The notes: generated by a model from the sequence alone, not told the origin. Counted from the stretch's first letter, positions 41,725-50,840 are shown. The stretch is DNA of 64,000 nt from Microbacterium excoecariae (GCF_011326725.1 NZ_JAANCO010000001.1:62001-126000), one strand, 5' to 3'. Numbers and translations are program-made.

Positions 41725-42783
41725 CTACGCGCAGGCGACGGCGACGGCCTCCGCGAGCGTGTCGGCCGGGGTGTTCCCGTGCGGGGAGAACCGGACCCGG
41801 TCGTCGTCGATCAGGGTGGTCGAAAACCCCGCCGCGGCGAGGCGGGCGTGCACGGCGGCGGCGCCGGCGAAGCGCGCGACGACGATCCCCGCGTGCTCTT
41901 CGGGGGTCACGACCTCGGCGCCGCGATCGGCGAGCGCCCGGCGCAGCATCGCGGCCTTGCCGGCGACGGACGCGGCGACGCGACCCACACCCGCCTCGAC
42001 GACGTCGCGGATCCCGGCTGCCAGCGCCGCCGAGGCCGCGGGCGAGCCGTTGGTCATCGTGAAGCGGCGGGCGTCGGCCCGGCGCGGGTGCTCCTCGCCC
42101 GAGTAGACCCCGCTGTCGGTCACCCCCGTCCAGCCCGAGAGCGCGGGCACGAGCCGGTCGAGCGCGCGGTCGGAGAACGCGGCGAAGCCCGTCCCCCACC
42201 CCGCGCGCAGCCACTTCTGCCCGCCGGAGACGACGACGTCCGCCGCCGTCCAGTCCTGGTCGACGACCCCCATCGCCTGGATCGCGTCGACGACGAGGAG
42301 GCGATCGCCGATCGCCTCCCGCAGCGCGGCGAGGTCCGCGCGGAAGCCGGTGCGGAAGCTCACGGCGCTGACCGCCACGGCGACCGTGTCCGGCGTGAGC
42401 GCGGCGGCGATGTCCTCCGTAGCGCCGGGCCGGCGCGGATCCGCCGCCTCGACGAGACCCAGCGAGATGCGGCCCGCCTCCGCCGCGCGCCGCCACGGGT
42501 AGAGGTTGGCGGGAAACTCCGCGCGCGGGACGAGCACGCGCCCCGCGGGCACGGCGAAGGCCGCCTGCATGAGCCCCGTCGACGTGTTCGGCGAGACGAC
42601 GACGCCGCGGGCGGGAAACCCCACGAGGCCCGCGGCGGCCGCGATCGCGTCGTCGTCCGCCGCGTGTAAGCCCGCCGCGGGCTCCCCCGCCGCCGCGCGC
42701 CGATCGATGTCGTGCGCGGCGGCGAGGACGCGCGCCGTCGGCGGGCCGAAGCTCGCGTAGTTCAGGTAGCGCGCGAGGCTCAC
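41725..42783 (-). CDS. Class V PLP aminotransferase (cysteine desulfurase-like fold)
   Basis: A 352-residue PLP enzyme: NYASFGPPTARVL opening, NTSTGLMQAAF phosphate loop, VVDAIQAMG with cofactor Asp166, and the PLP lysine Lys190 in SGGQKWLRAGWGTGF. Cysteine desulfurases have a Cys loop and longer C-terminus, which I do not see, so it may be an epimerase, lyase or aminotransferase of the NifS/CsdB superfamily. It is the last gene of the hydroxyproline operon, joined by GTGA to the semialdehyde dehydrogenase. Its part in the pathway is unknown; it could salvage an amino acid released with hydroxyproline. Confidence 0.75.
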   Translation of the reverse strand: MSLARYLNYASFGPPTARVLAAAHDIDRRAAAGEPAAGLHAADDDAIAAAAGLVGFPARGVVVSPNTSTGLMQAAFAVPAGRVLVPRAEFPANLYPWRRAAEAGRISLGLVEAADPRRPGATEDIAAALTPDTVAVAVSAVSFRTGFRADLAALREAIGDRLLVVDAIQAMGVVDQDWTAADVVVSGGQKWLRAGWGTGFAAFSDRALDRLVPALSGWTGVTDSGVYSGEEHPRRADARRFTMTNGSPAASAALAAGIRDVVEAGVGRVAASVAGKAAMLRRALADRGAEVVTPEEHAGIVVARFAGAAAVHARLAAAGFSTTLIDDDRVRFSPHGNTPADTLAEAVAVACA

Positions 42784-44252
42784 GCCGGGCGCTCGCCGTT
42801 CACCCGGCGCGGGATGCCCAGCGGATTCGCCTCCTGCAGGGTTGCCGGCAGCAGCGCGTCCGGGACGTTCTGGTACGCCACGGGGCGCGCAAAGCGCTCG
42901 ATGGCCGCCGTCCCGACCGACGTCGTCGCCGACGCGGTCGTCGCCGGGTAGGGACCGCCATGCTGCTGCGCGTGCGTGACGGACACGCCCGTCGGCCACT
43001 GGTTCCAGAGCACCCGCCCCGCCCGATCCGCGAGGGCGGCGAGAAGCGCCGGCGCGATCTCGTCGTCGTCGTTCCCCACGATCGTGGCCGTCAGCTGCCC
43101 CTCGAGGCGCGCGGCGACCTCGAGCAGCTGGGCCTCGTCCGCGTAGGTCACGACGAGCGCGGCGGGGCCGAACATCTCGGCCGTCAGCGCGTGCACGTCG
43201 GCCAGGACCGCGTCGATCGACGTGCGCAGGAGCGCGGGCGCGGGGCCGGCCCCCGCGGATCCCTCCGCCAGCGCCGACACCCCGCCGTGGCCGCGGACGC
43301 GGTCGAAGGAGGCGGCGAAGCCCGCCGCGATGCCCTCGTTCAGAAGCGGGCCGCCCTCCGGCAGGCCCGCCGCCGCGAGCGCGTCGAGCACCGCGGACCC
43401 CTCGGGAACGAACAGGAGCCCCGGCTTCGTGCACAGCTGGCCGGCGCTCCCCGTCACCGAGGCGACGAAGCCGGACACGATGCCGTCCACGTCACGATTC
43501 GCCGCCGACCGCGTCACGAACGCGGGGTTGACGCTGCCGAGCTCCCCGAAGAACGGGATCGGCACCTCGCGGGCGTTCGCGATATCGAACAGCGCCCGCC
43601 CGCCCGCGATCGACCCCGTGAAGGCGGCCGCGCGGATCTCGTCGGCGCGCAGCGCGCGCACGCCCGCCTCGGTCCCATAGACCGTCTGGAAGAGGTCCGC
43701 CGGGGCGCCCGCCTCTGCGAGAGCGGCCGCGACGACCTCCGTCGTAGCGGCCGACAGCTCGGGGTGCGCGCCGTGCGCCTTGACGACGACGGCGGATCCC
43801 GCGGCGAGCGCGCTCGCCGAGTCCCCGCCGGCCACCGAGAACGCGAACGGGAAGTTGCTCGCGGCGAACACGAGCACGGCGCCGAGCGGCTCGAGCTGGC
43901 GGCGCAGGTCCGGCCGGGGCGCGCCCATGGGCCAATCCGGATCCGCGTGGTCGATGCGCACGTCGAGCCAGGATCCGTCCCGCACGACGTCGGCGAACAG
44001 GCGCAGCTGGAACGTCGTGCGGCGCAGCTCACCGCGCAGGCGCGCCTCGGCCAGGTGCGTCTCGCGCTGCGCGACGGGCACGAGGCGGTCGGCCGCCGCG
44101 TCGAGCGCGTCGGCGACGGCCTCCAGCGCCTCCGCGCGGTGCGCGAGCGGGGCCGCCTTCCAGGCGGAGGCGGCGCGGGCCGCGCCTCGAACGATCGCGT
44201 CCACCTCGGCTGCCGTGGTGTCGCGCGGGGTCGTGATGTCGGTGTGCGTCAT
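42780..44252 (-). CDS. 2-Oxoglutarate semialdehyde dehydrogenase (aldehyde dehydrogenase family)
   Basis: A 490-residue NAD(P)-dependent enzyme. VLVFAASNFPFAFSVAGGDSASALAAGSAVVVKAH holds the Asn of the oxyanion hole. FFGELGSVNPAF carries the general base Glu, and SAGQLCTKPG the catalytic Cys. The NFPFAFSVAGGD form and GELGSVNP are those of the ketoglutarate-semialdehyde dehydrogenase group rather than ordinary aldehyde dehydrogenases. It would perform the last step of hydroxyproline breakdown, giving 2-oxoglutarate. Both ends overlap their neighbours by four bases. Confidence 0.85.
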   Translation of the reverse strand: MTHTDITTPRDTTAAEVDAIVRGAARAASAWKAAPLAHRAEALEAVADALDAAADRLVPVAQRETHLAEARLRGELRRTTFQLRLFADVVRDGSWLDVRIDHADPDWPMGAPRPDLRRQLEPLGAVLVFAASNFPFAFSVAGGDSASALAAGSAVVVKAHGAHPELSAATTEVVAAALAEAGAPADLFQTVYGTEAGVRALRADEIRAAAFTGSIAGGRALFDIANAREVPIPFFGELGSVNPAFVTRSAANRDVDGIVSGFVASVTGSAGQLCTKPGLLFVPEGSAVLDALAAAGLPEGGPLLNEGIAAGFAASFDRVRGHGGVSALAEGSAGAGPAPALLRTSIDAVLADVHALTAEMFGPAALVVTYADEAQLLEVAARLEGQLTATIVGNDDDEIAPALLAALADRAGRVLWNQWPTGVSVTHAQQHGGPYPATTASATTSVGTAAIERFARPVAYQNVPDALLPATLQEANPLGIPRRVNGERPA

Positions 44253-45730
44253 GCGTGTTCCGTCCGTGTCGATTCGTCTTCCGCGAGCGCCGCAATGTCG
44301 CCGAGCCGCACGGGTACGCCGAGCGGGCGCTTCGCGAGGGTGTCCAGGTCAGCGGCGGTCGGCGCCTGGCCGGTCTCCGCGGCCACGAGGCCGGCGAGCG
44401 CAAAGCCGCACACGCGCCCCTGGCACCAGCCCATGCCGGGGCGGGCGGTCACGCGCACGTCGCGCGCGTCGTCCGCGCCGAGGCAGCCGACCGTGTCGGT
44501 CGCCTCCGCCGCCGTGACCTCCTCGCACCGGCACACGAGCGTATCCGGCGTCAGCCAGCGCGACCAGGCCTCGGGCACGGGGCTGGCGCGGTGCATCCCG
44601 ACCGCGAAGCGGCGTCCGCGCGCGATGCGGCGGCGCAGGCGCCGCGCGTCGCGGCCGAGCGCGTCACGGCCCGCGTCGGCGGCCGCCGCGCGCGCGGCGA
44701 GCGCCCCCTCGGCGCACGACTGCACGGCGCCGCCGATGCCCGTGGCCTCGCCCGCGGCATACACGCCGTCGAGCGTCGTGCGCTGCGCCTGATCGACCTC
44801 GACGACGAGGGAGGCGTCGACGTCGACGCGCGTTCCGAGCCCGAGCCCGACCGCGAGCTCCAGCTGGGGCGTGAAGCCCCAGCCGAAGGCCACGAGATCG
44901 GCCTCGACCTCCCGCGCCGTGCCGGGCCGCGGGTTTCCGCGCCCGTCGACCTTCTGGAGCGTCACGGCGGAGGCGCGGCCCTCGCCGCGCACCTCCGTCA
45001 CGACGGTCCGCGTGTACAGCGGGACCCGCGAGCGCACGAACTGGGCCGCGTAGCCGACGCCCTCGAGGAGCTTGCCAGGCTCCTGCAGGGCGCGCAGCGG
45101 CGTGCGCGCCCAGCGCGAGAGCGCGTTCGCGTCGCACACGGCGACGACGTCGACGCCCGCCTCGGCGAGGCCCGCCGCCACGGAGAGGAGGAACGGGCCG
45201 GTCCCGGCGACGACCGCGCGGCGCCCCGCGGCGACCTGGTTGGCCTTCAGCAGCGCCTGGACGCCGCCCGCCGCCATGACGCCCGGGAGCGTCCAGCCGG
45301 GAACGGGAAGCTGGCGGTCGTACGCCCCCGTCGCGAGCACGACGCGCCGCGCGCGCACCGTGCGCTCCGCGACCGGGACCGCGTCGCGCCCGACGGAGGG
45401 CGTGGTGTGGAGCGCGAACCCCGCGCCCTCGGCCGCCGCCCGCCACACCTGCCGGCCCGCGACGTGGCGCACGCTGCCCGCGCGCACCGCGCGCTGCAGC
45501 CGGTCGCGCAGGTCCGTGTAGCGATGCCAGTGGTGGTGCCCCGTCGACTCCGGCCGCGCGAACGCGGCGCGGTGCCGCTCGTCCGGATGCCGCCAGTACT
45601 GGCCGCCCGTCTGCTCCGCCGCGTCGATGAGCGCGACGCTCAGGCCGAGGTCGGCGGCGGTGACGGCGGCGGTCAACCCGGCCGGTCCCGCGCCCACCAC
45701 CGCGAGATCGACCATGCGCTCAGCCGTCAC
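44249..45730 (-). CDS. D-hydroxyproline dehydrogenase alpha subunit (HcnB-like FAD/[2Fe-2S] protein)
   Basis: A 493-residue flavoprotein. FAD motif VVGAGPAGLTAAVTAADLG (about 10-28), a second nucleotide-binding region RRAVVAGTGPFLLSVAAGL, and a C-terminal bacterioferritin-ferredoxin-like cluster domain with CRCEEVT (about 405-411) and CQGRVCG, four Cys for a [2Fe-2S] centre. This is the large subunit type of three-component dehydrogenases (HcnABC, nopaline/octopine oxidase, LhpBEF). GTG at 45730 is chosen (GGAG upstream) and overlaps the ferredoxin-like subunit gene by 11 bases; an ATG at 45715 is possible. Confidence 0.85.
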   Translation of the reverse strand: MTAERMVDLAVVGAGPAGLTAAVTAADLGLSVALIDAAEQTGGQYWRHPDERHRAAFARPESTGHHHWHRYTDLRDRLQRAVRAGSVRHVAGRQVWRAAAEGAGFALHTTPSVGRDAVPVAERTVRARRVVLATGAYDRQLPVPGWTLPGVMAAGGVQALLKANQVAAGRRAVVAGTGPFLLSVAAGLAEAGVDVVAVCDANALSRWARTPLRALQEPGKLLEGVGYAAQFVRSRVPLYTRTVVTEVRGEGRASAVTLQKVDGRGNPRPGTAREVEADLVAFGWGFTPQLELAVGLGLGTRVDVDASLVVEVDQAQRTTLDGVYAAGEATGIGGAVQSCAEGALAARAAAADAGRDALGRDARRLRRRIARGRRFAVGMHRASPVPEAWSRWLTPDTLVCRCEEVTAAEATDTVGCLGADDARDVRVTARPGMGWCQGRVCGFALAGLVAAETGQAPTAADLDTLAKRPLGVPVRLGDIAALAEDESTRTEHA

Positions 45731-46019
45731 GACGCACCCGCTCCGAGACCGGGGTGTGCGGATCCGCGCTCTCCACGACCTGCCCGGCGCGCGCCGGCGT
45801 GACGCACGCGCGCTGCGCGTGATCGCCGTCGACCGTCACGAGGCAGTCGTAGCAGACGCCGATGCCGCAGAACAGGCCGCGCGGGGCGCCGCCACGGCGC
45901 GTCGTGCGCCAGGAGGAGATCCCCGCCGCCATGAGCGCGCCGCCGACGGTCTGCCCGTCCCGGAAGGGCACCGGCGACCCGTCGAAGGTCAGCGCGGGCC
46001 GCGTCGAGCTGTCGGTCAT
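45720..46019 (-). CDS. D-hydroxyproline dehydrogenase gamma subunit ([2Fe-2S] protein)
   Basis: A 99-residue ferredoxin-like protein with Cys51, Cys56, Cys59 and Cys72 (GLFCGIGVCYDCL... RAC), the plant-type [2Fe-2S] pattern. It is the small HcnA/LhpF-type electron carrier between the two flavoprotein subunits. ATG overlaps the beta-subunit stop (ATGA, 46019-46016). Confidence 0.87.
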   Translation of the reverse strand: MTDSSTRPALTFDGSPVPFRDGQTVGGALMAAGISSWRTTRRGGAPRGLFCGIGVCYDCLVTVDGDHAQRACVTPARAGQVVESADPHTPVSERVRRDG

Positions 46020-47176
46020 GCGGCAGACATCCTTTCGAAGCGATGGGGGCGGAACGGCGCGAGGCTCATGTCGGGCTCGCCGCCCGTGAGGGCCTGCGCG
46101 AGGAGCTTCGCGATGCCGACGGACAGCCCGATCCCGGCGCCCTCCTGCCCCGCGGCGTGCCACAGGCCCGGCAGGCGCGCGTCCTCGCCGATGACGGGGA
46201 GGTGGTCCGGGCAGTAGGGGCGAAAGCCCGAGTAGGTGCGCAGGAGCGACAGGTCCGCGAGCGCCGGGAAGAGCCGCACGGCGGCCTGGGCGATCCGCGC
46301 GACCGCCTCGCGCGAGAACGACGCGTCGAACCCGACCCGCTCGCGGCTGGATCCGAGGAGCACCGTTCCGCTCGGGGTGCCCTCGACCACGGGCGAGACC
46401 TGCAGCCCGGCGTCCGAGCTGGCGACGTCCCCGACGTAGCCGGCCGAGTACACCTTGTGGTGGATCGTGACGGGAACCGGCTCGGTCACCAGCACGAACC
46501 CGCGGCGCGGGAGCACGGGCAGCTCGAGGCCCGCGAGCTCGGCGACGTCGCCGGCCCACGGCCCGGCGCAGTTGACGACGGCGCCGCCCGAGATGACGCC
46601 CTGGGGCGTTTGCACACCGACGGCGCGGCCGCCGCGCGTGACGATCGCCTCCACGGGCGTGCGGAGGAGGACCTCGGCGCCGCGCTCGCGCGCGAGCCGC
46701 AGGAGGTGGTGCGTGGCGAGGATGGGCTGCACCTGCGCGTCGCCCGGGTAGAAGGCGCCGCTGGACAGCGCGGGGTTCGCGTACGGCTCGAGCTCGCGCA
46801 CCGCGTCCATATCGTCGAGGAGCTCCACCTCGATCCCGAGGGAGCGCTGGTGCGCCGCGAGCTTCTCGAGCGAGGCGGTCGTCGCGGCGTCCTCCGCCAC
46901 GATGATGCCGCCCTTGGTCTCGAACTCCCACGCGTCGCCGTGCTCCGCGAGGTCCTCGCGCCACACGCGCTGGGAGTACAGCGTCAGCTCGAGCTCGGGG
47001 CCGAGCTCCTTGTCCGAGACGAGGAGGTTGCCCTCGCAGCGGCTGCTCGTGCCCGACGCGATGCCGCCGCGCTCCACGACGACAACGCTCAGCCCCGCGG
47101 CCGCCGCGAAGTAGGCCGTGGCGGCGCCCATGACGCCCGCGCCGATGACGACGACGTCTGCCGACCGGGCGCTCAC
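46016..47176 (-). CDS. D-hydroxyproline dehydrogenase beta subunit (DAO-type flavoprotein)
   Basis: A 386-residue D-amino-acid-oxidase-fold protein: VVVIGAGVMGAATAYFAAAAGLSVVVVE (FAD-binding, about 8-35), a GTSSRCEGNLLVS segment after the dinucleotide motif, GGAVVNCAGPWAGDVAEL, and RTYSGFRPYCPDHLPVIG near the end. It would oxidise cis-4-hydroxy-D-proline to the cyclic imine. The GTG at 47176 overlaps the gntR stop (GTGA). Alternative: another D-amino acid such as D-octopine or glycine; the epimerase and deaminase in the operon favour hydroxyproline. Confidence 0.85.
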   Translation of the reverse strand: MSARSADVVVIGAGVMGAATAYFAAAAGLSVVVVERGGIASGTSSRCEGNLLVSDKELGPELELTLYSQRVWREDLAEHGDAWEFETKGGIIVAEDAATTASLEKLAAHQRSLGIEVELLDDMDAVRELEPYANPALSSGAFYPGDAQVQPILATHHLLRLARERGAEVLLRTPVEAIVTRGGRAVGVQTPQGVISGGAVVNCAGPWAGDVAELAGLELPVLPRRGFVLVTEPVPVTIHHKVYSAGYVGDVASSDAGLQVSPVVEGTPSGTVLLGSSRERVGFDASFSREAVARIAQAAVRLFPALADLSLLRTYSGFRPYCPDHLPVIGEDARLPGLWHAAGQEGAGIGLSVGIAKLLAQALTGGEPDMSLAPFRPHRFERMSAA

Positions 47177-47859
47177 GTGGCCTCGGGAGCGTCCGCGGCC
47201 GACCAGTCGGTCAGCACGTGCTCAATGTGCGCCGTGACGAGCGCGCGGGCGCGCGCCGCGTCGCCCTCCTCGATCGCGTCGAGCATCGCGTGATGCTCCT
47301 GGGCCGACGCCGCCAGGCGCCCCTGCTGGTGGAGGCTCGACAGGCCGAACAGCCGCGTCTGCGAGCGCAGCGACGCGACGAGGTCCGACAGCCGCCGGTT
47401 CCCGGCGTACTGGAGCAGCGCGAGGTGGAACTCGCCGTCCTCGGTGAGGTAGCTCACGAGGTCGCCCTCCTCGGCGAACCGCACGATGCGGTCGCACTGC
47501 GCGCGCAGCGCGGGCAGCGCCTCGGCCGGGATCAGCGGCGTCGCGATCTCGACGGCCGGGGGCTCGAGGAGGAGGCGGAGCTGGGTCACCTCGACGAGGT
47601 CCTGCTCCGCGACGTCCGTGACCTGGAAGCCGCGGTTGGGCATCGCGACGACGAGGCCCTCGCGCACGAGGTCGAGCATCGCCTCGCGGATCGGCGTGGC
47701 CGAGACGCCGAACTGCTCGGCCAGGCTCGGCCCGGAATACACCGCACCGGGCTGCATCTCGCCGCTGATGATGGCCGAGCGCAGGGCGCTCTTGACCGTC
47801 TCGCGGATGCTCGGCTGCTTCTTCAGCCGGACGACGTTGCGTGCTGCGGGCGTGCTCAT
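47173..47859 (-). CDS. GntR/FCD-family regulator of the hydroxyproline cluster
   Basis: A 228-residue regulator: winged helix (IRETVKSALRSAIISGEMQPGAVYS, then LAEQFGVSATPIREAMLDLVREGLV; about 20-70) and an FCD ligand domain with metal-site residues Asp and His (DGEFHLALLQYAGN, EHHAMLDAIEEGD). FCD regulators bind small organic acids or imino acids. It is embedded in the operon, with 4-base overlaps on both sides. Likely sites are the two TGCAATGT-containing palindromes at 50796 and 61712; effector might be hydroxyproline or a pathway imine. Confidence 0.88.
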   Translation of the reverse strand: MSTPAARNVVRLKKQPSIRETVKSALRSAIISGEMQPGAVYSGPSLAEQFGVSATPIREAMLDLVREGLVVAMPNRGFQVTDVAEQDLVEVTQLRLLLEPPAVEIATPLIPAEALPALRAQCDRIVRFAEEGDLVSYLTEDGEFHLALLQYAGNRRLSDLVASLRSQTRLFGLSSLHQQGRLAASAQEHHAMLDAIEEGDAARARALVTAHIEHVLTDWSAADAPEAT

Positions 47860-48845
47860 GGCGTCTCCTCCTCGGGGCCCGGGGCTCCCGATAGCCCGAG
47901 CACGTCCAGAAGGTGCTCGGCGATAGCCAGATCTTCCCAGGACATGCCGACGCCCGCGAATACGGCCGGGCGACCCGGGGTGCGCCGGACGGCGCCCGCG
48001 ACGAGTTCGCGCACGTTGGCGACGGCCTGCGCGCCGCCGGTCCAGTCCGCCTCGGCGCGCGCCTGGAGGAGGTTGCCGCTCTCGCGGAAGGCCGACGCGC
48101 GCGCCTCCACCACGAGATCGGATCCGCGCACGAGGTCCGCGGCAAGCTCGCGGTGCGCGGGGCCGTGGGCGCCAATCGCCGCGACGACGGCGTCCGAGCG
48201 CACGTCGCCGAGCGCGAGCACGGGTGCGGACGAGGAGGTCGCGGTCACGACGACGTCGGCGGCGGCCACCGCCGCGGCGTCTCCCGCCTCCGCGGCGATG
48301 CCGTCGGCGCGGAGGCGCCCGAGCAGGGCCTCGACGCGCTCGGGGGTACGGCCGAGGATGGAGACCCGCTCGACGGGGAAGATCTCGTGGAGCGTGCGCA
48401 CGTGCGCCTCGGCCTGCGGGCCGGATCCGAACACCGCAAGGCGATCGATCCGCTCGCGCGGCCCGCCCGGCGCGGCGCGCAGCAACCCGCGGATCGCCGC
48501 CGCCGTGACGGCCGGGGTGCGCAGCGTCGTGAGCTCCGTGCCGTCGAGGAGGGCGACGGGCCGCAGGGTGCCCGCGTCGAAGAGGAGGTACCAGGCGTGG
48601 ATCTTGGGGATCCCGCGGGCGGGGTTTCCGGGTGCGACGGTCGCGACCTTGACCCCCGCGTGCGCGGGCGACTCGGCGGGCATGAGGAGGAACTCCCCCG
48701 CGCGGAGGGGGCGGAACAGCCGCGGCGTGTCCGCCTCGACGTCCTGCCCCGCGGCGAGCGCGCGCTCGATCGCCGCCACCGCCTCGGCGCGCGTGAGCGC
48801 GCCCCGGATCTCCCCCGCGCCGACGACCGGGATCCCCGCGCTCAC
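47856..48845 (-). CDS. Ornithine cyclodeaminase/mu-crystallin family; probable pyrroline-2-carboxylate reductase
   Basis: A 329-residue NAD(P) enzyme: FLLMPAESPAHAGVKVATVAPGNP substrate region with the Lys (GVKVA), TLRTPAVTAAA and the Rossmann motif VFGSGPQAEAHVRTL. Members next to proline-racemase-type genes usually reduce 1-pyrroline-2-carboxylate to L-proline. In this operon it could rescue the imine made from proline or 3-hydroxyproline. Ornithine cyclodeaminase activity is less likely in this setting. GTG overlaps the epimerase stop; the end overlaps gntR (ATGA). Confidence 0.8.
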   Translation of the reverse strand: MSAGIPVVGAGEIRGALTRAEAVAAIERALAAGQDVEADTPRLFRPLRAGEFLLMPAESPAHAGVKVATVAPGNPARGIPKIHAWYLLFDAGTLRPVALLDGTELTTLRTPAVTAAAIRGLLRAAPGGPRERIDRLAVFGSGPQAEAHVRTLHEIFPVERVSILGRTPERVEALLGRLRADGIAAEAGDAAAVAAADVVVTATSSSAPVLALGDVRSDAVVAAIGAHGPAHRELAADLVRGSDLVVEARASAFRESGNLLQARAEADWTGGAQAVANVRELVAGAVRRTPGRPAVFAGVGMSWEDLAIAEHLLDVLGLSGAPGPEEETP

Positions 48846-49843
48846 AGCTGGAACCCCTCCGGGAACGGATCCGACGGATCCAGCATGTACTGCGCGGTCC
48901 CCGTCACCCAGGCGCGCCCCGTGATGGTGGGGATGACCGCGGGGATGCCGGCGACCTCGGTCTCCTCGACGAGCCGGCCCGTAAAGCGCGTGCCGATGAA
49001 GGACTCGTTGAGGAAGTCCCGCCCGAGCGCGAGCTCGCCGCGCGCGTGCAGCTGCGCCATCCGCGCGCTCGTGCCGGTCCCGCACGGGGACCGGTCGAAC
49101 CACCCGGGGAAGATCGCCATCGCGTGGCGCGAGTGCGTGGCGGTCGAGCCGGGCGCCTCGAGGTACACGTGATGGCACCCGCGGATCCCCGGGTCGAGCG
49201 GGTGGACGGGCTCGTCCGCCTCGTCGATCGCCGCCATGATGGCCAGCCCGGCCGCCAGCAGGTCCTCCTTGCGCGCCCTGTCGAACGGCAGCCCGAGCTC
49301 GTCGAGCTTCACGATCGCGTAGAAGTTGCCGCCGAAGGCCAGGTCGTAGCGCACCTTTCCGTACCCGGGCACCGCGACCGTGCGATCGAGGCCCACGGCG
49401 AAGGAGGCGACGTTGCGGATCGTGACGGACTCCGCGTGCCCGTCGCGGACGGCGACCTCGGCGGTGACGAGGCCGGCGGGCGTGTCGAGGCGGATCGTCG
49501 TGACCGGCTCGACGACCGGGACCATGCCCGTCTCGACGAGCACGGTCGCGACCCCGATCGTGCCGTGGCCGCACATCGGCAGGCACCCGGAGACCTCGAT
49601 GTAGAGCACGCCGTAGTCGGCATCGGGCCGCGTCGGCGGCTGAAGGATCGCGCCGCTCATGGCGCTGTGACCGCGCGGCTCGTTCATGAGCAGGCGACGC
49701 AGGTCGTCGCGATGGGCCATGAACCACTGCCGCCGCTCCTCCATCGTGGCCCCGGGCAGCGTGCCGACGCCGCCCGTGATGACCCGCGTCGGCATCCCCT
49801 CGGTGTGGGAATCGACGGCGTGATAGATGTGCTTCGTCCGCAC
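48842..49843 (-). CDS. 4-Hydroxyproline 2-epimerase (proline racemase family)
   Basis: A 333-residue cofactor-free racemase. Both catalytic cysteines are present: Cys91 in PMCGHGTIG and Cys254 in SPCGTGTSARMAQL. Because the second Cys is kept (not Thr), this is an epimerase/racemase, not a trans-3-hydroxyproline dehydratase. It would convert trans-4-hydroxy-L-proline to cis-4-hydroxy-D-proline, the first catabolic step. It ends by overlapping the reductase gene (GTGA) and begins 21 bases after the deaminase stop. Confidence 0.9.
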   Translation of the reverse strand: MRTKHIYHAVDSHTEGMPTRVITGGVGTLPGATMEERRQWFMAHRDDLRRLLMNEPRGHSAMSGAILQPPTRPDADYGVLYIEVSGCLPMCGHGTIGVATVLVETGMVPVVEPVTTIRLDTPAGLVTAEVAVRDGHAESVTIRNVASFAVGLDRTVAVPGYGKVRYDLAFGGNFYAIVKLDELGLPFDRARKEDLLAAGLAIMAAIDEADEPVHPLDPGIRGCHHVYLEAPGSTATHSRHAMAIFPGWFDRSPCGTGTSARMAQLHARGELALGRDFLNESFIGTRFTGRLVEETEVAGIPAVIPTITGRAWVTGTAQYMLDPSDPFPEGFQL

Positions 49844-49864
49844 GGTCTTCTCCTCGTCAGGCGA

Positions 49865-50773
49865 TTAGCGGTAGCCCTTGGCCAGCACGGACTCCGTGTC
49901 GGCGATGATGCGCGTGCGGATCTCCTCCGGCAGCGGCATCCGCGGCGGCCGCGTGGTGATGCCGACGGGGGCGACCCCGGCGACCTCCTGCGACAGCTTG
50001 ATGGCCTGAACGAACCACGTCTTCGAGTCCCAGCGCAACAGGGGGTGCAGGTCGCGGTAGATCTCGTGCGCGCGCGCCCACTTCGCCGGGTCGCCGGAGG
50101 TCGAGAGGGTGTAGAGCTCGACGGTCGCGGCCGGGATCGCGTTCGGGTAGCCCGCGACCCAGCCGACGGCGCCGTTGATCCCGAGCTCGAGGACGACGTC
50201 GTCGGATCCGATCGAGATGTCGAGGCCGGGCGCCTGCTCGCGGATCTCGTACGCGTGGCGCACGTCGCCCGAAAACTCCTTCACGGAGACGATCAGGCCC
50301 TCGTCGAACATCCGCGCGAGCAGGTCGGGGCGCAGATCCACCTTGGTGTCGATGGGGTTGTTGTACGCGAGCACGGGGAGGCCGACCGCGGCCACGCGGC
50401 GGAAGTGGTCGACGACCTCGTCGTCGCTCGCGCGGTACGCGTTCGGCGGCAGGAGCATGACGGCCGGGGCACCGTTCTCCGCGGCGTGCTCGGTGAGGCG
50501 CACGCTCTCGAGCGCGCCGTACGCGCCGACGCCCGGGATGACCGCGGCGCTCGCGGGGGCGGCCTCCACGGCCGTCAGGAACACGCGCTTGCGCTCCTCC
50601 TCGGTCAGCGTCTGGTACTCGCCGAGCGAGCCGTTGGGGATGATGCCCGTCACGCCGTTGCTCGTCGTGAAGCGGACGTGCTCGGCATACGCGTCGTATG
50701 CGACCGAGAGGTCCTCGTGGAAGGGGAGCGTGGTCGCGAGATTAACGCCGTGCCACGGCTTGCGCTCTGTCAT
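49865..50773 (-). CDS. Pyrroline-4-hydroxy-2-carboxylate deaminase (DapA family)
   Basis: A 302-residue aldolase-superfamily enzyme. Schiff-base Lys165 (VSVKEFSGD), Tyr137 (AYNNP) and the carboxylate-binding GSLGEYQTLT loop define the DapA family. Ser-Leu-Gly-Glu in place of the Gly-Thr-Thr-Gly-Glu of true dihydrodipicolinate synthase fits the subgroup that deaminates the cyclic imine of hydroxyproline to 2-oxoglutarate semialdehyde. First gene of the hydroxyproline operon. The palindrome ACAATTGCAATGT is 23 bases upstream of its ATG. Confidence 0.85.
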   Translation of the reverse strand: MTERKPWHGVNLATTLPFHEDLSVAYDAYAEHVRFTTSNGVTGIIPNGSLGEYQTLTEEERKRVFLTAVEAAPASAAVIPGVGAYGALESVRLTEHAAENGAPAVMLLPPNAYRASDDEVVDHFRRVAAVGLPVLAYNNPIDTKVDLRPDLLARMFDEGLIVSVKEFSGDVRHAYEIREQAPGLDISIGSDDVVLELGINGAVGWVAGYPNAIPAATVELYTLSTSGDPAKWARAHEIYRDLHPLLRWDSKTWFVQAIKLSQEVAGVAPVGITTRPPRMPLPEEIRTRIIADTESVLAKGYR

Positions 50774-50795
50774 GGGTGGCCTTTCTGCCGTAAGT

Positions 50796-50808
50796 ACAAT
50801 TGCAATGT
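50796..50808 (-). promoter_or_regulatory. Probable GntR operator ACAATTGCAATGT
   Basis: A near-perfect 13-bp palindrome in the 67-base gap between the GH127 gene and the hydroxyproline operon. It shares TGCAATGT with the larger palindrome at 61712-61736 before the peptide importer, suggesting one regulator for both. Confidence 0.6.
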
Positions 50809-50840
50809 TAATAGGGATCGCTCCCTCGTGTCCACTGCCC

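Noticed and set aside
42780..50773. Reading the operon as D-octopine/nopaline or L-proline catabolism
   Set aside because: Three-subunit dehydrogenases of this type also serve opines, but the two-Cys epimerase, the DapA-type imine deaminase and the semialdehyde dehydrogenase together form the hydroxyproline route and are not needed for opines.
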